Source of the DNA: Sphingopyxis panaciterrae
GTDB taxonomy: Bacteria; Pseudomonadota; Alphaproteobacteria; Sphingomonadales; Sphingomonadaceae
Reading direction: 5' to 3'
DNA: 64,000 bases
NCBI RefSeq assembly: GCF_011762125.1
Contig: NZ_JAASQN010000001.1
Span: 1,054,001-1,118,000 of the forward strand
This document shows positions 56,096-64,000 of the stretch, piece by piece. Under the pieces are notes generated by a model, which did no database searches, was not told where the DNA came from, and saw only the letters and a list, made by a program, of their open reading frames with translations. The translations under genes were made by a program, and so were the position numbers. The stretch's first letter is position 1, and every line of letters starts with the position of its first letter.

Positions 56096-57589
56096 TTAGT
56101 TGGGCGCTGCGATCAGATGATTCAATGGGTGTTGTGCCCGGCCGTTGGCGCGCAGGCCGGTCAGCCGCTGCGACGCGACCGACCAGCGGAGCGGGGTCGC
56201 GAGCGGGATGAAGGGGGTGTAGCGCGCCATGACCGCCTCGGCCTCGCCGACCTGCTGGGCGCGCTGGCCGATGTCGATATTGGCGGTGGCCTGGTCGATC
56301 AGCTGCTGCGCCTCGCGGTTGCACAGCGTGTCGCGGCGGCACGACAGGCGGCGCAGCGCCCATAGCGCGTCGTCGTTGGGCATCACCTCGTCGATCAGCC
56401 GGAGGTCGGCGTCGGCGGCGAGGCCGACGCGGCGGCTCTCGATCCCGAGCCGCGCGAAGTCGGCGGCGACATAGGCGAAGAGGATGCGCCCGCCGGGCGA
56501 GTCGGGCAGCGCGATGCGCAGCGGTGCGATCTCGCGCCCCGCGCCGCGCCAGGCGTCGACGGCGCGCTTCGCCTGTGCGAGGCGCGAGGCGTCGTCATAT
56601 TCGGACCAAGCGGGCAGCAGCGGCGCCGGGCCGCCGTCGCGCGCATAGAGCGCGGGGCGCAGCGTGAGTTGCGGCTGCCATTCGGCGAGGCCGAACGCGT
56701 CGATCAGCCGGTCGCGCCGGATCACCCGCGACAGCGCGTCGCGGTTGGCGTCGGTGGCGAGGAAGCCTTCGGCCTTCACGAAGCTGAGCCCGAACAGCCC
56801 CGGGGCGGGATCGACGACGAGGCGCGAGCGCCCGACGTTCGAGGAAATGAAATAGGGCAAAGTCGAAAAACGGCCGCCGATGACGCCGTCGGCATAGCCG
56901 TTCTTGAACCGCGCCAGCGCGCGCGAGGGCGAGGTGCCGATCAGTTCGATCGACGCCGCGGGATCGTTGGCGGCGGCCTCGGCCGCTTCGGGATCTTCGG
57001 CGAGCGGATCGGGGACGGGGGAGAGGCGGATCGCGCGGCCCAGCTTGTGCGCGCGCATCGGGCCCCAGCCCATGCCCTTGTTGACGATCGCCATCGACGG
57101 CTGGGCGAGCAGTTCGAGCATCGCCGGCTGGGGGACCGCGAGGCGGATTTCGATGACGGTATCGGTCATCGCCTTGATCGTCTCGATCTCGGGAAAATCA
57201 TCCTTGAGCATGTGGCGGCTGCGCGGCGCGAGATAGGAGCGGAGGATCGTCGCGACATCCTCGGCGGTCACCTTGCGGCCGTCGGCCCATTTCGCCTCGC
57301 GCAGGCGGAAGATATAGCTGCGGCCGTCGCCGGTCACCGTCCAGCGATCGGCGAGCCCGGTATCGATCTGCCCTTCGCCGTCATAGCTGATCAGCCCCTG
57401 CGATGTCGTGTCGAGCAGTGCGGCGTTGGCGGCGGACAGTTCGCCGTTGACGGGGTTCGCGGCGGCATTGAGCGGCCCGATCGCGGCGATCTTTACCGGG
57501 CCGCGGTCACCGAACAGGCCGCAGCTGGCGAGGACAAGCGCGAGCAGCGCGGCCGGGGCGGCGTGCCATCCTTTGCTCTTTGCCTGCAT
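56096..57589 (-). CDS. Peptide/nickel-type ABC substrate-binding lipoprotein (SBP family 5)
   Basis: A 497-residue solute-binding protein. Signal peptide with lipobox (ALLALVLASCGLF) gives a lipid-anchored protein. Family 5 landmarks are LADRWTVTGDGRSYIFRLRE, AKWADGRKVTAEDVATILRS and LSRVIRRDRLIDAFGLAEWQ. Members bind oligopeptides, nickel or other solutes for Opp/Dpp transporters. No permease or ATPase genes adjoin it, so it is an orphan binding protein that may serve a remote transporter. The ATG at 57589 was chosen over an upstream one for its AGGG site and direct fit to the signal peptide. Confidence 0.85.
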   Translation of the reverse strand: MQAKSKGWHAAPAALLALVLASCGLFGDRGPVKIAAIGPLNAAANPVNGELSAANAALLDTTSQGLISYDGEGQIDTGLADRWTVTGDGRSYIFRLREAKWADGRKVTAEDVATILRSYLAPRSRHMLKDDFPEIETIKAMTDTVIEIRLAVPQPAMLELLAQPSMAIVNKGMGWGPMRAHKLGRAIRLSPVPDPLAEDPEAAEAAANDPAASIELIGTSPSRALARFKNGYADGVIGGRFSTLPYFISSNVGRSRLVVDPAPGLFGLSFVKAEGFLATDANRDALSRVIRRDRLIDAFGLAEWQPQLTLRPALYARDGGPAPLLPAWSEYDDASRLAQAKRAVDAWRGAGREIAPLRIALPDSPGGRILFAYVAADFARLGIESRRVGLAADADLRLIDEVMPNDDALWALRRLSCRRDTLCNREAQQLIDQATANIDIGQRAQQVGEAEAVMARYTPFIPLATPLRWSVASQRLTGLRANGRAQHPLNHLIAAPN

Positions 57590-57670
57590 TCTGTACCCTG
57601 TTCTTCGTCGCCGCGCGATGTTGCCGATCATAGCCGTCCGCCGCGAAAGCGGAATAGCCGTCGTCATGAA

Positions 57671-59032
57671 TTAACCCGCAGGTCGGGGCGGCGGGCGGGT
57701 GATCCGCGCATCGCCATAGGCTTTGCCCGCCGCGCCGTCGCGTGCGAAATCGACCAGCAGCCGGAAATAGCCGGGGGTGAAGCGCGTCGACACGCGCGTG
57801 CCGTCGGCGGCGGTCTCGAACTCGGTCATGCCATGTTCGGCCTTGGGGAAGACGGCGAGAGTGATCGGCTTGCCTGCATCGATCAGCGCGGTAATCCGCC
57901 GCACCGTTTCGCCGGCCGGCGCATCGATATCCTGCCCGCCGAGCGCCCAGAGCTGCGGCACTTTCACCGCGCGGAGCGTCGGCATCGGATCATAGTGGAG
58001 CGGGGTGCCGAAGCGATAGGCCTGGCCCTTGGTGCGGATGTCGTCGGCGGTCATGCCGAGGATGATGTGGGTGAAATTGCCATAGACGTCCTTATACCAA
58101 GGCTCGCCGCGATAGCGGGCGCGCACCGCGTCGAGTTCCTCGATCCCGTCGGTCATCCCGCTTGCGAAGACGCGCGTCGCCGCGGCGCCGATGTCCTGCG
58201 CCCTGGCGATCACGTCGGGGCCATAGCCCTTCAGCCCCATCTGGAACGCGATGGCTTCGCGGTCCTCGTCGGCGACCGATACGGCAAGCCCGAAGCTGAC
58301 GATCAGGAAGTCGACATCGGTGCGCGTTGCCGCGAGCGGCGCGATCCAGCCGCCCTGGCTGGGTCCCTGAAAGCCGAAGCGGACGCCACGCGGCCCCGCC
58401 ATCCGGCGCGCCTCGGCGAGCGCCGCGACCGCATCGTCGGCGAGCAATGTAAAGACCTGCGTATATTTGTCGCCCGACGCGCCCGTCCCGCGCTTGTCAT
58501 AGACGAAGGCGCCGACACCCGCGGCGGGAAGCAGGTGCTGCAAGGAATTGGAATCCAGGGCAGAGCTGAATTCGGCGCCATGGAGCAGGACGACAATCGG
58601 GACAGGGCCGTCGCCCGGCGGCATGACGAGGCGGCCGACGAGGCGGGTATCGTGGCTGGTGAAGCTGGTGTCCTGCGTGGCGAAGGCGATCCGCCGCGCG
58701 CGACGTTCGCCGAACTCTGCGGTGCCCGCGGCGCAATCGAAACGCACCTGCAAGCCGTCGGAGCGGCCGGTCCAGCCCGCGGTGCTGGTCCAATGATCGC
58801 CGTCGCGCCTGAGTTCGCCCGTGCTGCCATCGAGACTGCGCCAGCGGAGCGCCCCCGCGTCGGCGGCGGCGACATCGATTACCCCGTCGTCGGGCAGGCG
58901 ATACGTGCCGATCGCACAGTCGGGGCCGGCGGCGGCCGCCGGCATCGCCGCTGCGATCGCGATCAACGCCGACAGCAGGCGCGGCGGGAGAAGAGGGCGC
59001 CGGTTGCGGCGGGTTCGATCGATGGCTGGCAT
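57671..59032 (-). CDS. Exported alpha/beta-hydrolase (S9-like / dienelactone hydrolase-like)
   Basis: A 453-residue protein with a signal peptide (RLLSALIAIAAAMPAAAAG) after a basic leader. The N-terminal 100 residues form a beta-rich domain of unknown role. The hydrolase core starts near IVVLLHGAEFSS, with nucleophile elbow FGFQGPSQGGWIAPLA, Asp in LWALGGQDIDAPA and His in FPKAEHGMTEF. Such enzymes hydrolyse esters or peptides in the periplasm. The ribosome site is weak, so the start could lie nearby. Confidence 0.83.
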   Translation of the reverse strand: MPAIDRTRRNRRPLLPPRLLSALIAIAAAMPAAAAGPDCAIGTYRLPDDGVIDVAAADAGALRWRSLDGSTGELRRDGDHWTSTAGWTGRSDGLQVRFDCAAGTAEFGERRARRIAFATQDTSFTSHDTRLVGRLVMPPGDGPVPIVVLLHGAEFSSALDSNSLQHLLPAAGVGAFVYDKRGTGASGDKYTQVFTLLADDAVAALAEARRMAGPRGVRFGFQGPSQGGWIAPLAATRTDVDFLIVSFGLAVSVADEDREAIAFQMGLKGYGPDVIARAQDIGAAATRVFASGMTDGIEELDAVRARYRGEPWYKDVYGNFTHIILGMTADDIRTKGQAYRFGTPLHYDPMPTLRAVKVPQLWALGGQDIDAPAGETVRRITALIDAGKPITLAVFPKAEHGMTEFETAADGTRVSTRFTPGYFRLLVDFARDGAAGKAYGDARITRPPPRPAG

Positions 59033-59184
59033 GATATCCGGTGGCTGAGCGAGGCAGAGGCCAAGGTCCTAACCCTAAGGCAAAGAAGATGTGATTCTGC
59101 ATCGTAGCGGCAAAACTGCTACCGCCAAGGGCGATAGGTGGATGACGGCGTCATCAGGCTCCAAGCCCCGGAAAAGGAAAGACT

Positions 59185-60306
59185 ATGCTGCAATCCTCTC
59201 GATCGGTGGCGATGGACGTCGATCTTTCCGCGCTTCGCCACAATCTGGCCGTGGTCCGTGCGCTGGCAGGCGGGCGCGAGGTGATCGCCTCGATCAAGGC
59301 GAATGCCTATGGCTTCGGCGCGGTCGGGATCAGCCGCGCGCTCGTCGATGCCGGTGTCCGCAAGCTATGGACGGGCAATGTCGACGAAGCGATCGCGCTG
59401 CGCGACGCGGGAATCGATGCCGAGATCCTGCTGTTCGGCGGCATCGAACCGCAGCAGGTCGAAGCGGTGCTGCGCCATGATTTCCAGCCGACGATCTTCG
59501 ACGACGCGGGGGCGGAGATGCTGGCGAAGGCGGCCGCGGCCGCCGGGCGGCGTGCTCCGGTCTGGATCAAGCTCGATGCGGGACTGGGGCGCTTCGGCGT
59601 CGCGCTGGAACAGGCGTCGGCGTTTGTCGAACGGGTGGCGGCGCGGGGCGAACTCGACCTGCGCGGCGTCTATTCGCATCTTCCCTTCGGTTCGAAAGAT
59701 GGCGCGGACTGGGCGCGCGAACGCTGCCAGTTGTTCAACGCCGTGATCGACGCGCTTCGCGGGCGCGGGGTCGCCATTCCGGTGACGCAGATATGGGGCA
59801 GCTCGGGTGTGCTCGCCGACCTTCCCGACGCGTGCGAAGCGGTGTGTGTCGGGCATGCGCTGTTCGGGATCAGCCCGCTGGAGCAGGATGTCGGATCGCA
59901 TCCCGCGCTTCGCCCGCTGATCCGGTCGGTATCCGCGCCCGTGCTGCAAGTCGGCGGGGCGGGGGTCGAGGGCGGCGGCTATGGCGCGCGTGGCAACAGC
60001 CTGGCCGCGACGCTCGGCATCGGGCTGGCCGACGGCCTGGCGAAGGCGAAGCATGGCGAAGCGCAGGTGATCGTCGGCGAGCGGCGCGTGCCGATCCGCG
60101 GCTTCACGCTCGAATATCTGATGATCGACGTCAGCGATGGCGCAGCGCCCGCGACGTTCGACCGCGCGCTGATCATCGGCGAAGCCGGCGATGTCCGCAT
60201 CACGGTCGACGATTGGGCCGCATGGACCGGTGTTTCGCCGCTCGAGGTGATGATGTCGCTGTCGGACCGGATGCCGGTTCGCTATGTCGACGCGCCGACC
60301 GGCTAG
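59185..60306 (+). CDS. Alanine racemase-like PLP enzyme
   Basis: A 373-residue fold-type III PLP enzyme. The PLP Lys is in REVIASIKANAYGFG (about residue 38). Barrel strands LWTGNVDEAIALRDAG, VWIKLDAGLGRFGV, and AVCVGHALFGISPL follow, and GGGYGARGN has the position of the second catalytic Tyr. Two usual alanine-racemase segments differ: IGYADG reads IGLADG and the CMDQ-type loop reads TLEYLMIDV. It could therefore be a racemase with another or broader substrate. An AAGGAAAG site precedes the ATG. Convergent with the M19 dipeptidase homologue. Confidence 0.85.
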   Translation: MLQSSRSVAMDVDLSALRHNLAVVRALAGGREVIASIKANAYGFGAVGISRALVDAGVRKLWTGNVDEAIALRDAGIDAEILLFGGIEPQQVEAVLRHDFQPTIFDDAGAEMLAKAAAAAGRRAPVWIKLDAGLGRFGVALEQASAFVERVAARGELDLRGVYSHLPFGSKDGADWARERCQLFNAVIDALRGRGVAIPVTQIWGSSGVLADLPDACEAVCVGHALFGISPLEQDVGSHPALRPLIRSVSAPVLQVGGAGVEGGGYGARGNSLAATLGIGLADGLAKAKHGEAQVIVGERRVPIRGFTLEYLMIDVSDGAAPATFDRALIIGEAGDVRITVDDWAAWTGVSPLEVMMSLSDRMPVRYVDAPTG

Positions 60307-60454
60307 GATTCGGGCCTATCGATCTCCCGCCGTCATTGCCGCGAAGGCGGGGGCACCACGGGAGAGCATCGGCTAGGGCGTCTGGCCGATCGCCGACCGG
60401 CCACTTTTGATCGCAGATTGAGAGAGAAGCGGATACCGGCCGCCGATCGGCCCG

Positions 60455-61573
60455 TCAGGCGCCCCACACTTGCTCGTAGACCCGCATCCAGTTGCCCCCC
60501 AGCACCTTGCGGATTTCGTCGTCGGTCCAGCCGCGTTGCATCAGTCCCTGGGTCACGTTCGGCAGCTCGGTGATTTTCTCATAGCCCTTGACCATGAACA
60601 TTTCGGCCGGGGGCACGGCGCTATAGGCGTCGGGCGGCCAGAGCAGCGGGTTGGTCCGGGTCAAATCCGCCCGGCCATACATGAAATCGCATCCCAGGCC
60701 GATGTGATCGACGCCGACCAGGCGCTTCAGATAATCATATTGATCGAGATGCTTTTCCAGGCCGACCTGGGGTGTGAGCCGGATTTTCTCGTCCTTTCGG
60801 CTCCGCGCGTGGAAATCATTGACGGCGGTGACGCCGACGACGCCGCCGCTGGCGGCGATCTGTTCGATCATCTTGTCGGGCATGTTGCGCGGGTTGTCGG
60901 CAATCGCCCGCAAGTTGGTGTGCGAACAGATGACCGGGACCCCTTTCGACATGGCGATCGCGTCATAGGATGTTTGATCCCCGGTATGCCCGCCGACGTC
61001 GAGCACGATCCGCTGCTTGTGAATCTGTTCCACCAGCCGGCGGCCGGCACGGCTGAGCCCGAGCGTCGGATCGAGCGATCCGCCGCCGAACACGGTGGTG
61101 TTGTTGTAGATCAGGCCGCAGATCCGGAGGCCCAGTTCCCAAAAGGTCCGCAAATTCTCGATCGGGGGAAGACCCCACTCATCGGTTTCGTTGGTCAAGT
61201 AGGTGGCCGATTGCCAGCCGACGAGGTAACCGATCTTGCCGTCCTGATGCGCCTGCCGGATGTCGCGCACGCTCTTTACCAGCACCAGGCGCTTCGCATG
61301 TTTGTCGAAGAAGTTCAGCATCGCGGTCGCGTTGCTGAAGCTGGACATGCCATGGCCTTGCCAGATATCGACCCCGGCCGATTCCAGCATGTCCAGATAC
61401 TCGTCGGTCATCGCGGACCCGTCGAGCTGATCGACCAGCAGCGTCGAATCCTGGAGCTGCCTGGCTTCTTTCAAGGTGGCGGAGCGACCCGGCGGCTGAT
61501 TGGCGAAGGCGGTCGAAACCGACAATGTCGTCGCAAGGCCCAGGGAAGAAAAGAGCGCCTCTCTCCGGTTCAT
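60455..61573 (-). CDS. M19 (membrane/renal dipeptidase) family protein with changed metal site
   Basis: A 372-residue exported protein. The start MNRREALFSSLGLATTL is twin-arginine-like. M19 landmarks appear: His in VLDVGGHTGDQ (196), His in VICSHTNLRAI (218) and Asp in IGLGCDFMYG (296). The HxD motif of the first metal site, normally DGHNDLP, reads DQLDGSA (residues 48-54), and the bridging Glu of the GxEGG motif is Gln121. Several ligands are therefore missing, and dipeptidase activity is doubtful. The GGAG site and ATG overlap the end of a small peptide gene. Confidence 0.8.
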   Translation of the reverse strand: MNRREALFSSLGLATTLSVSTAFANQPPGRSATLKEARQLQDSTLLVDQLDGSAMTDEYLDMLESAGVDIWQGHGMSSFSNATAMLNFFDKHAKRLVLVKSVRDIRQAHQDGKIGYLVGWQSATYLTNETDEWGLPPIENLRTFWELGLRICGLIYNNTTVFGGGSLDPTLGLSRAGRRLVEQIHKQRIVLDVGGHTGDQTSYDAIAMSKGVPVICSHTNLRAIADNPRNMPDKMIEQIAASGGVVGVTAVNDFHARSRKDEKIRLTPQVGLEKHLDQYDYLKRLVGVDHIGLGCDFMYGRADLTRTNPLLWPPDAYSAVPPAEMFMVKGYEKITELPNVTQGLMQRGWTDDEIRKVLGGNWMRVYEQVWGA

Positions 61574-61689
61574 GCCTGATTCTCCTGTGAGTGGGTGGTG
61601 GTGGCCGCGCCAGCGAGCAGCGGGCCAGCAAGCAGCGGGCCAGCGAGCATCGGGCCGACGACAAAGGCTGAAGTGAGGATCGGGCGCAT
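61570..61689 (-). CDS. 39-residue hydrophobic peptide gene coupled to the M19 gene
   Basis: The frame starts at ATG (61689) after CAGGAG, an excellent ribosome site, and ends with TGA that overlaps the ATG of the M19 gene (ATGA). The peptide starts MRPILTSAFVVGPMLAG and continues with LAGP repeats and a polar end (THSQENQA). The middle consists of three near-identical 5-residue units encoded by 15-bp repeats. It could be a leader peptide for coupling, a small secreted peptide, or a signal-like peptide. No family recognised. Confidence 0.55.
   Translation of the reverse strand: MRPILTSAFVVGPMLAGPLLAGPLLAGAATTTHSQENQA
61609..61653. repeat. Three tandem 15-bp repeats inside the small peptide gene
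   Basis: Units GCCAGCGAGCAGCGG, GCCAGCAAGCAGCGG and GCCAGCGAGCATCGG lie head to tail at 61609, 61624 and 61639, followed by GCC. Units 1-2 and 1-3 each differ at one base. Because 15 is a multiple of 3, copy number could change without shifting the frame. Confidence 0.85.
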
Positions 61690-61889
61690 CGGGAACTCCT
61701 GAAGATCGCGATGAGCCTGTATCATTTGAATATAGCGTCTGGACAAGCGGCAGAAATTTCCGGTCTCAGCTTTAGAAAGGCTATTGATGCCGCCGGTTTC
61801 CGGGAAAGCGGGAAGGGCGATGCAGGAAGGTGGCAATCGGGCTTCGACGGTCTCGACCCCGGGGCGCGGCAGTGCCTTGTCACAGGGGA

Positions 61890-61975
61890 TGGTGCGGACG
61901 GCGGGACTTGAACCCGCATATCCAGAGGATGGCAGATTTTAAGTCTGCTGCGTCTACCGATTTCGCCACGTCCGC
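61890..61975 (-). tRNA. tRNA-Leu (TAA anticodon)
   Basis: The minus strand folds as a class II tRNA with a GCGGACG acceptor end, GGTAGAC D-loop, anticodon stem-loop CAGACTTAAAATCTG giving TAA, a variable arm typical of tRNA-Leu, and the TΨC loop GGTTCAAGTC. The 3' CCA is encoded in the DNA (61890-61892). No integrase or direct repeat of the tRNA end is seen nearby, so it is not visibly used as an island target. Confidence 0.95.
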
Positions 61976-62054
61976 TTGGCTTGCCGGTCAAGCCGATGGT
62001 CCCGGCGACGTCAAGTGATGTTTGCCGCTTCACCCCGGCGGGCGGCTCGGCTAG

Positions 62055-63011
62055 ATGACGGTGATGACTCCAGTCCTCGAGATTTCCGGCCTCGGAAAAA
62101 CCTATAAAAGCGGGCACGTAGCGTTGAGCGCCGTCGACCTGACGATCAACAAGGGCGAGATTTTCGCGCTGCTCGGGCCGAACGGTGCCGGCAAGACGAC
62201 GCTGATCAGCATCGTGTGCGGCATCGTCACCGCCAGCAGCGGGACGGTGACCGTCGCCGGGCACGACCATGGCCGCGACTATCGCGCGGCGCGGACGATG
62301 ATCGGGCTGGTGCCGCAGGAACTGCACACCGACGCGTTCGAAACGGTGATGGCGACGGTGAGCTTTTCGCGCGGGCTGTTCGGCAAGCCGCGCGATCCGG
62401 CATTCATCGAGCAATTGCTGCGCGATCTGTCCTTATGGGACAAGCGCGGCAGCAAGATCATGGAATTGTCGGGGGGCATGAAGCGCCGCGTGATGATCGC
62501 CAAGGCACTGTCCCACGAACCCGAGATATTGTTCCTCGACGAGCCGACCGCCGGGGTCGACGTCGAACTGCGCCGCGATATGTGGAACATGGTGCGGTCC
62601 TTACGCGAACGCGGCGTGACGATCATCCTGACCACCCATTATATCGAGGAGGCCGAGGAAATGGCCGACCGCGTCGGGGTGATCAGCAAGGGGCGGCTGA
62701 TCCTGGTCGAGGAGAAAAATGCGCTGATCAAGAAGATGGGCCGCAAGACGCTGACGCTCAACCTCGCCGAACCGCTGGGTGCGGTGCCGGAAGAGCTTGC
62801 CCAGTGGAAGGTCGAACTGGCGGCCGAAGGGCATGAACTTGTCTATGAATTCGACAGCCAGGCCGAGGCGACCGGCGTTCCGTCGCTGCTGCGGCGGATG
62901 AGCGACCTGGGTATCCAGTTCAAGGACCTGAACACCAAACAGAGCTCGCTCGAGGATATTTTCGTCGGGCTGGTTCATGAAAGCGGCGCGGCGCAGGAGC
63001 AGGCGGCATGA
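62055..63011 (+). CDS. ABC exporter ATP-binding protein (ABC-2 type)
   Basis: A 318-residue ATPase: Walker [16 protein letters not shown]-loop GLVPQELH, signature [17 protein letters not shown], Walker [13 protein letters not shown] and switch [10 protein letters not shown]. The C-terminal 90 residues form the extra domain common in ABC-2 drug/lipid exporters of the CcmA/DrrA type. The downstream permease overlaps its stop (ATGA). The YadG/YadH pair in E. coli has the same layout; the substrate is unknown. Confidence 0.95.
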   Translation: MTVMTPVLEISGLGKTYKSGHVALSAVDLTINKGEIFALLGPNGAGKTTLISIVCGIVTASSGTVTVAGHDHGRDYRAARTMIGLVPQELHTDAFETVMATVSFSRGLFGKPRDPAFIEQLLRDLSLWDKRGSKIMELSGGMKRRVMIAKALSHEPEILFLDEPTAGVDVELRRDMWNMVRSLRERGVTIILTTHYIEEAEEMADRVGVISKGRLILVEEKNALIKKMGRKTLTLNLAEPLGAVPEELAQWKVELAAEGHELVYEFDSQAEATGVPSLLRRMSDLGIQFKDLNTKQSSLEDIFVGLVHESGAAQEQAA

Positions 63012-63775
63012 TCTCGAATATCCGCGGCATCCGCGCCATCTACCTGTTCGAAATGGCGCGCTTCGGGCGCACCTTCTGGACCAGCCTGATGCTGCCCGTG
63101 ATCACCACCGCGCTCTATTTCGTCGTTTTCGGATCGGCGATCGGCAGCCGGATGAACGAGGTCAGCAACGTCCCTTATGGCGCGTTCATCGTGCCGGGGC
63201 TGATGATGCTGACGATGTTCACCGAAAGCATCAGCAATTCATCCTTCGGCATCTATATGCCCAAATGGACCGGCACGATTTACGAGATGCTGTCGGCGCC
63301 GATGTCGCCGCTTGAGCTGCTGATCGCCTATGTCGGCGCGGCGGCGACCAAATCGGTGATCATCGGGTCGATCATTTTCGCCACCGCGCATCTGTTCGTC
63401 GACGTTCAGGTCGCGCATCCGCTGCTGATGGCGGCGTTCATGGTGCTGATGGCGGTGACCTTCTGCCTGTTCGGCTTCATCATCGGCATCTGGGCGCAGA
63501 GCTTCGAGCAGCTTCAGGTCATCCCGATGCTCGTCATCTATCCGCTGACCTTCCTCGGTGGTGCCTTCTACTCGCTCGATATGCTGCCGGCGGCATGGCG
63601 GACGGTCACCTTGTTCAATCCGGTCGTTTATCTGATCAGCGGATTCCGCTGGACCTTCTTCGGGCAAGGCGACGTCGGCATCGGCGTCAGCATGAGCGCG
63701 GTCGCGCTGTTCCTGGCGCTGTGCCTTGGCGTGATCTTCTGGATGTTCCGGACGGGATACCGGCTGAAGAATTGA
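63008..63775 (+). CDS. ABC-2 type exporter permease
   Basis: A 255-residue membrane protein with six hydrophobic spans. Conserved ABC-2 segments include [54 protein letters not shown] and [20 protein letters not shown]. It pairs with the ATPase by ATGA overlap, like E. coli YadG/YadH. A palindrome and the convergent ihfB gene follow. Confidence 0.95.
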   Translation: MISNIRGIRAIYLFEMARFGRTFWTSLMLPVITTALYFVVFGSAIGSRMNEVSNVPYGAFIVPGLMMLTMFTESISNSSFGIYMPKWTGTIYEMLSAPMSPLELLIAYVGAAATKSVIIGSIIFATAHLFVDVQVAHPLLMAAFMVLMAVTFCLFGFIIGIWAQSFEQLQVIPMLVIYPLTFLGGAFYSLDMLPAAWRTVTLFNPVVYLISGFRWTFFGQGDVGIGVSMSAVALFLALCLGVIFWMFRTGYRLKN

Positions 63776-63789
63776 TGATGGCACAGGCT

Positions 63790-63815
63790 GTCGTCCCGGC
63801 GAAGGCCGGGATGAC
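63790..63815. terminator. Palindrome between convergent genes (bidirectional terminator/REP)
   Basis: GTCGTCCCGGC and GCCGGGATGAC pair around a short loop, right after the permease stop and just before the ihfB stop on the other strand. It is shorter than, but related in sequence style to, the 91-bp repeats at 53.1-53.35 kb. Confidence 0.6.
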
Positions 63816-63824
63816 GGTGTGCGT

Positions 63825-64000
63825 TCAGTCGTTCAGCCGCTCGCGCATTTCCTTGCCGGGTTTGAAATAGGGCACCGCCTTGGCCTTCACCGCCACCGGC
63901 GTGCCGGTGCGCGGGTTGCGGCCGGTGCGCGATTCGCGGCTGCGGGTCGAAAAGGCACCGAAGCCCCGCAGTTCGACCCGGCCGCCCGAGGCGAGCTGAT
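63825..64000 (-). CDS. ihfB: Integration host factor beta subunit, 5' end outside window
   Basis: The last 57 codons and the stop of IhfB are present: [40 protein letters not shown] and [13 protein letters not shown]. This is the HU/IHF DNA-bending arm with the Arg-Asn-Pro-Arg tip. IHF bends DNA at specific sites in replication, recombination and transcription. The start lies beyond the right edge. Confidence 0.93.
   Translation of the reverse strand, partial: QLASGGRVELRGFGAFSTRSRESRTGRNPRTGTPVAVKAKAVPYFKPGKEMRERLND

Noticed and set aside
53891..59107. Very long plus-strand open frames across the peptidase and binding-protein region
   Set aside because: Antisense shadows of S9, SBP5 and hydrolase genes, without start signals or recognisable domains.
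61890..61975. tRNA-Leu as an integration site of an island
   Set aside because: No integrase gene, no direct repeat of the tRNA 3' end and normal-looking neighbours.
1..64000. CRISPR arrays, rRNA genes, complete insertion sequences or prophage
   Set aside because: Looked for regularly spaced repeats, rRNA-like stretches, transposase and integrase motifs; none was found.

Overview
The window is high-GC DNA from an alphaproteobacterium, most likely a sphingomonad and possibly Sphingopyxis. This rests on gene content: two large TonB-dependent receptors of the sphingomonad type, a small DUF6961-like protein, CocE, M19 and S9 exported hydrolases, and an IhfB gene next to an ABC-2 exporter. There are no rRNA genes, CRISPR arrays, complete insertion sequences or phage modules. 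One tRNA-Leu(TAA) gene is present.

Layout. (1) 0-6.6 kb: a compact carbohydrate locus with two GH130 (beta-mannoside phosphorylase/hydrolase family) genes, a mannose-1-phosphate guanylyltransferase, and a GT4 glycosyltransferase fused to a six-hairpin-like C-terminal domain. It looks like a system for making and turning over a GDP-mannose-derived glycan. (2) 6.8-9 kb: an AsmA-like envelope protein. (3) 9.3-37.9 kb: an accessory catabolic island that looks less GC-rich by eye. It holds two TonB receptors, AraC, LysR and TetR regulators, an amidohydrolase, a NodB-type deacetylase, two AMP-forming CoA ligases, an exported esterase, a Baeyer-Villiger monooxygenase, a four-gene ALDH/acyl-CoA dehydrogenase/MaoC/CoA-transferase operon, an amino-acid permease and a dialkylglycine decarboxylase-like aminotransferase. 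The natural reading is uptake of an unknown compound, ketone-to-ester oxidation and hydrolysis, CoA activation and beta-oxidation-like breakdown. (4) 37.9-38.9 kb: a scar made of the 3' end of a gabD gene, a 5'-truncated TetR gene and a broken EamA transporter. (5) 39-44 kb: chromosomal-looking genes (LysR with a divergent NTF2/SDR pair, a PRC-barrel-like exported protein, VOC, esterase), ending in a gene-poor stretch with an integrase-arm-like repeat.

(6) 44.7-51 kb: a CocE hydrolase, a lipoprotein/cation-efflux pair, and a HAD phosphatase / polyglycerophosphate-type transferase / FkbM methyltransferase operon, divergent from (7) an OmpR/EnvZ-type two-component pair at 51-53 kb. (8) 53.1-53.35 kb: two copies of a 91-bp palindromic repeat. 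(9) 53.4-61.7 kb: a peptide-centred group with an S9 oligopeptidase, DUF4112, an orphan peptide-binding lipoprotein, an exported hydrolase, an alanine racemase-like enzyme and an M19 dipeptidase homologue that lacks several metal ligands. The last is coupled to a 39-residue hydrophobic peptide gene containing 15-bp repeats. (10) 61.9-64 kb: tRNA-Leu, an ABC exporter pair, and the 3' end of ihfB.

The best candidates for something undescribed are the GH130/GT4-fusion locus, the Baeyer-Villiger/CoA island with its pocket-altered dialkylglycine decarboxylase homologue, and the small-peptide/degenerate-dipeptidase pair. All functions are inferred by reading the sequence; no database search was run.
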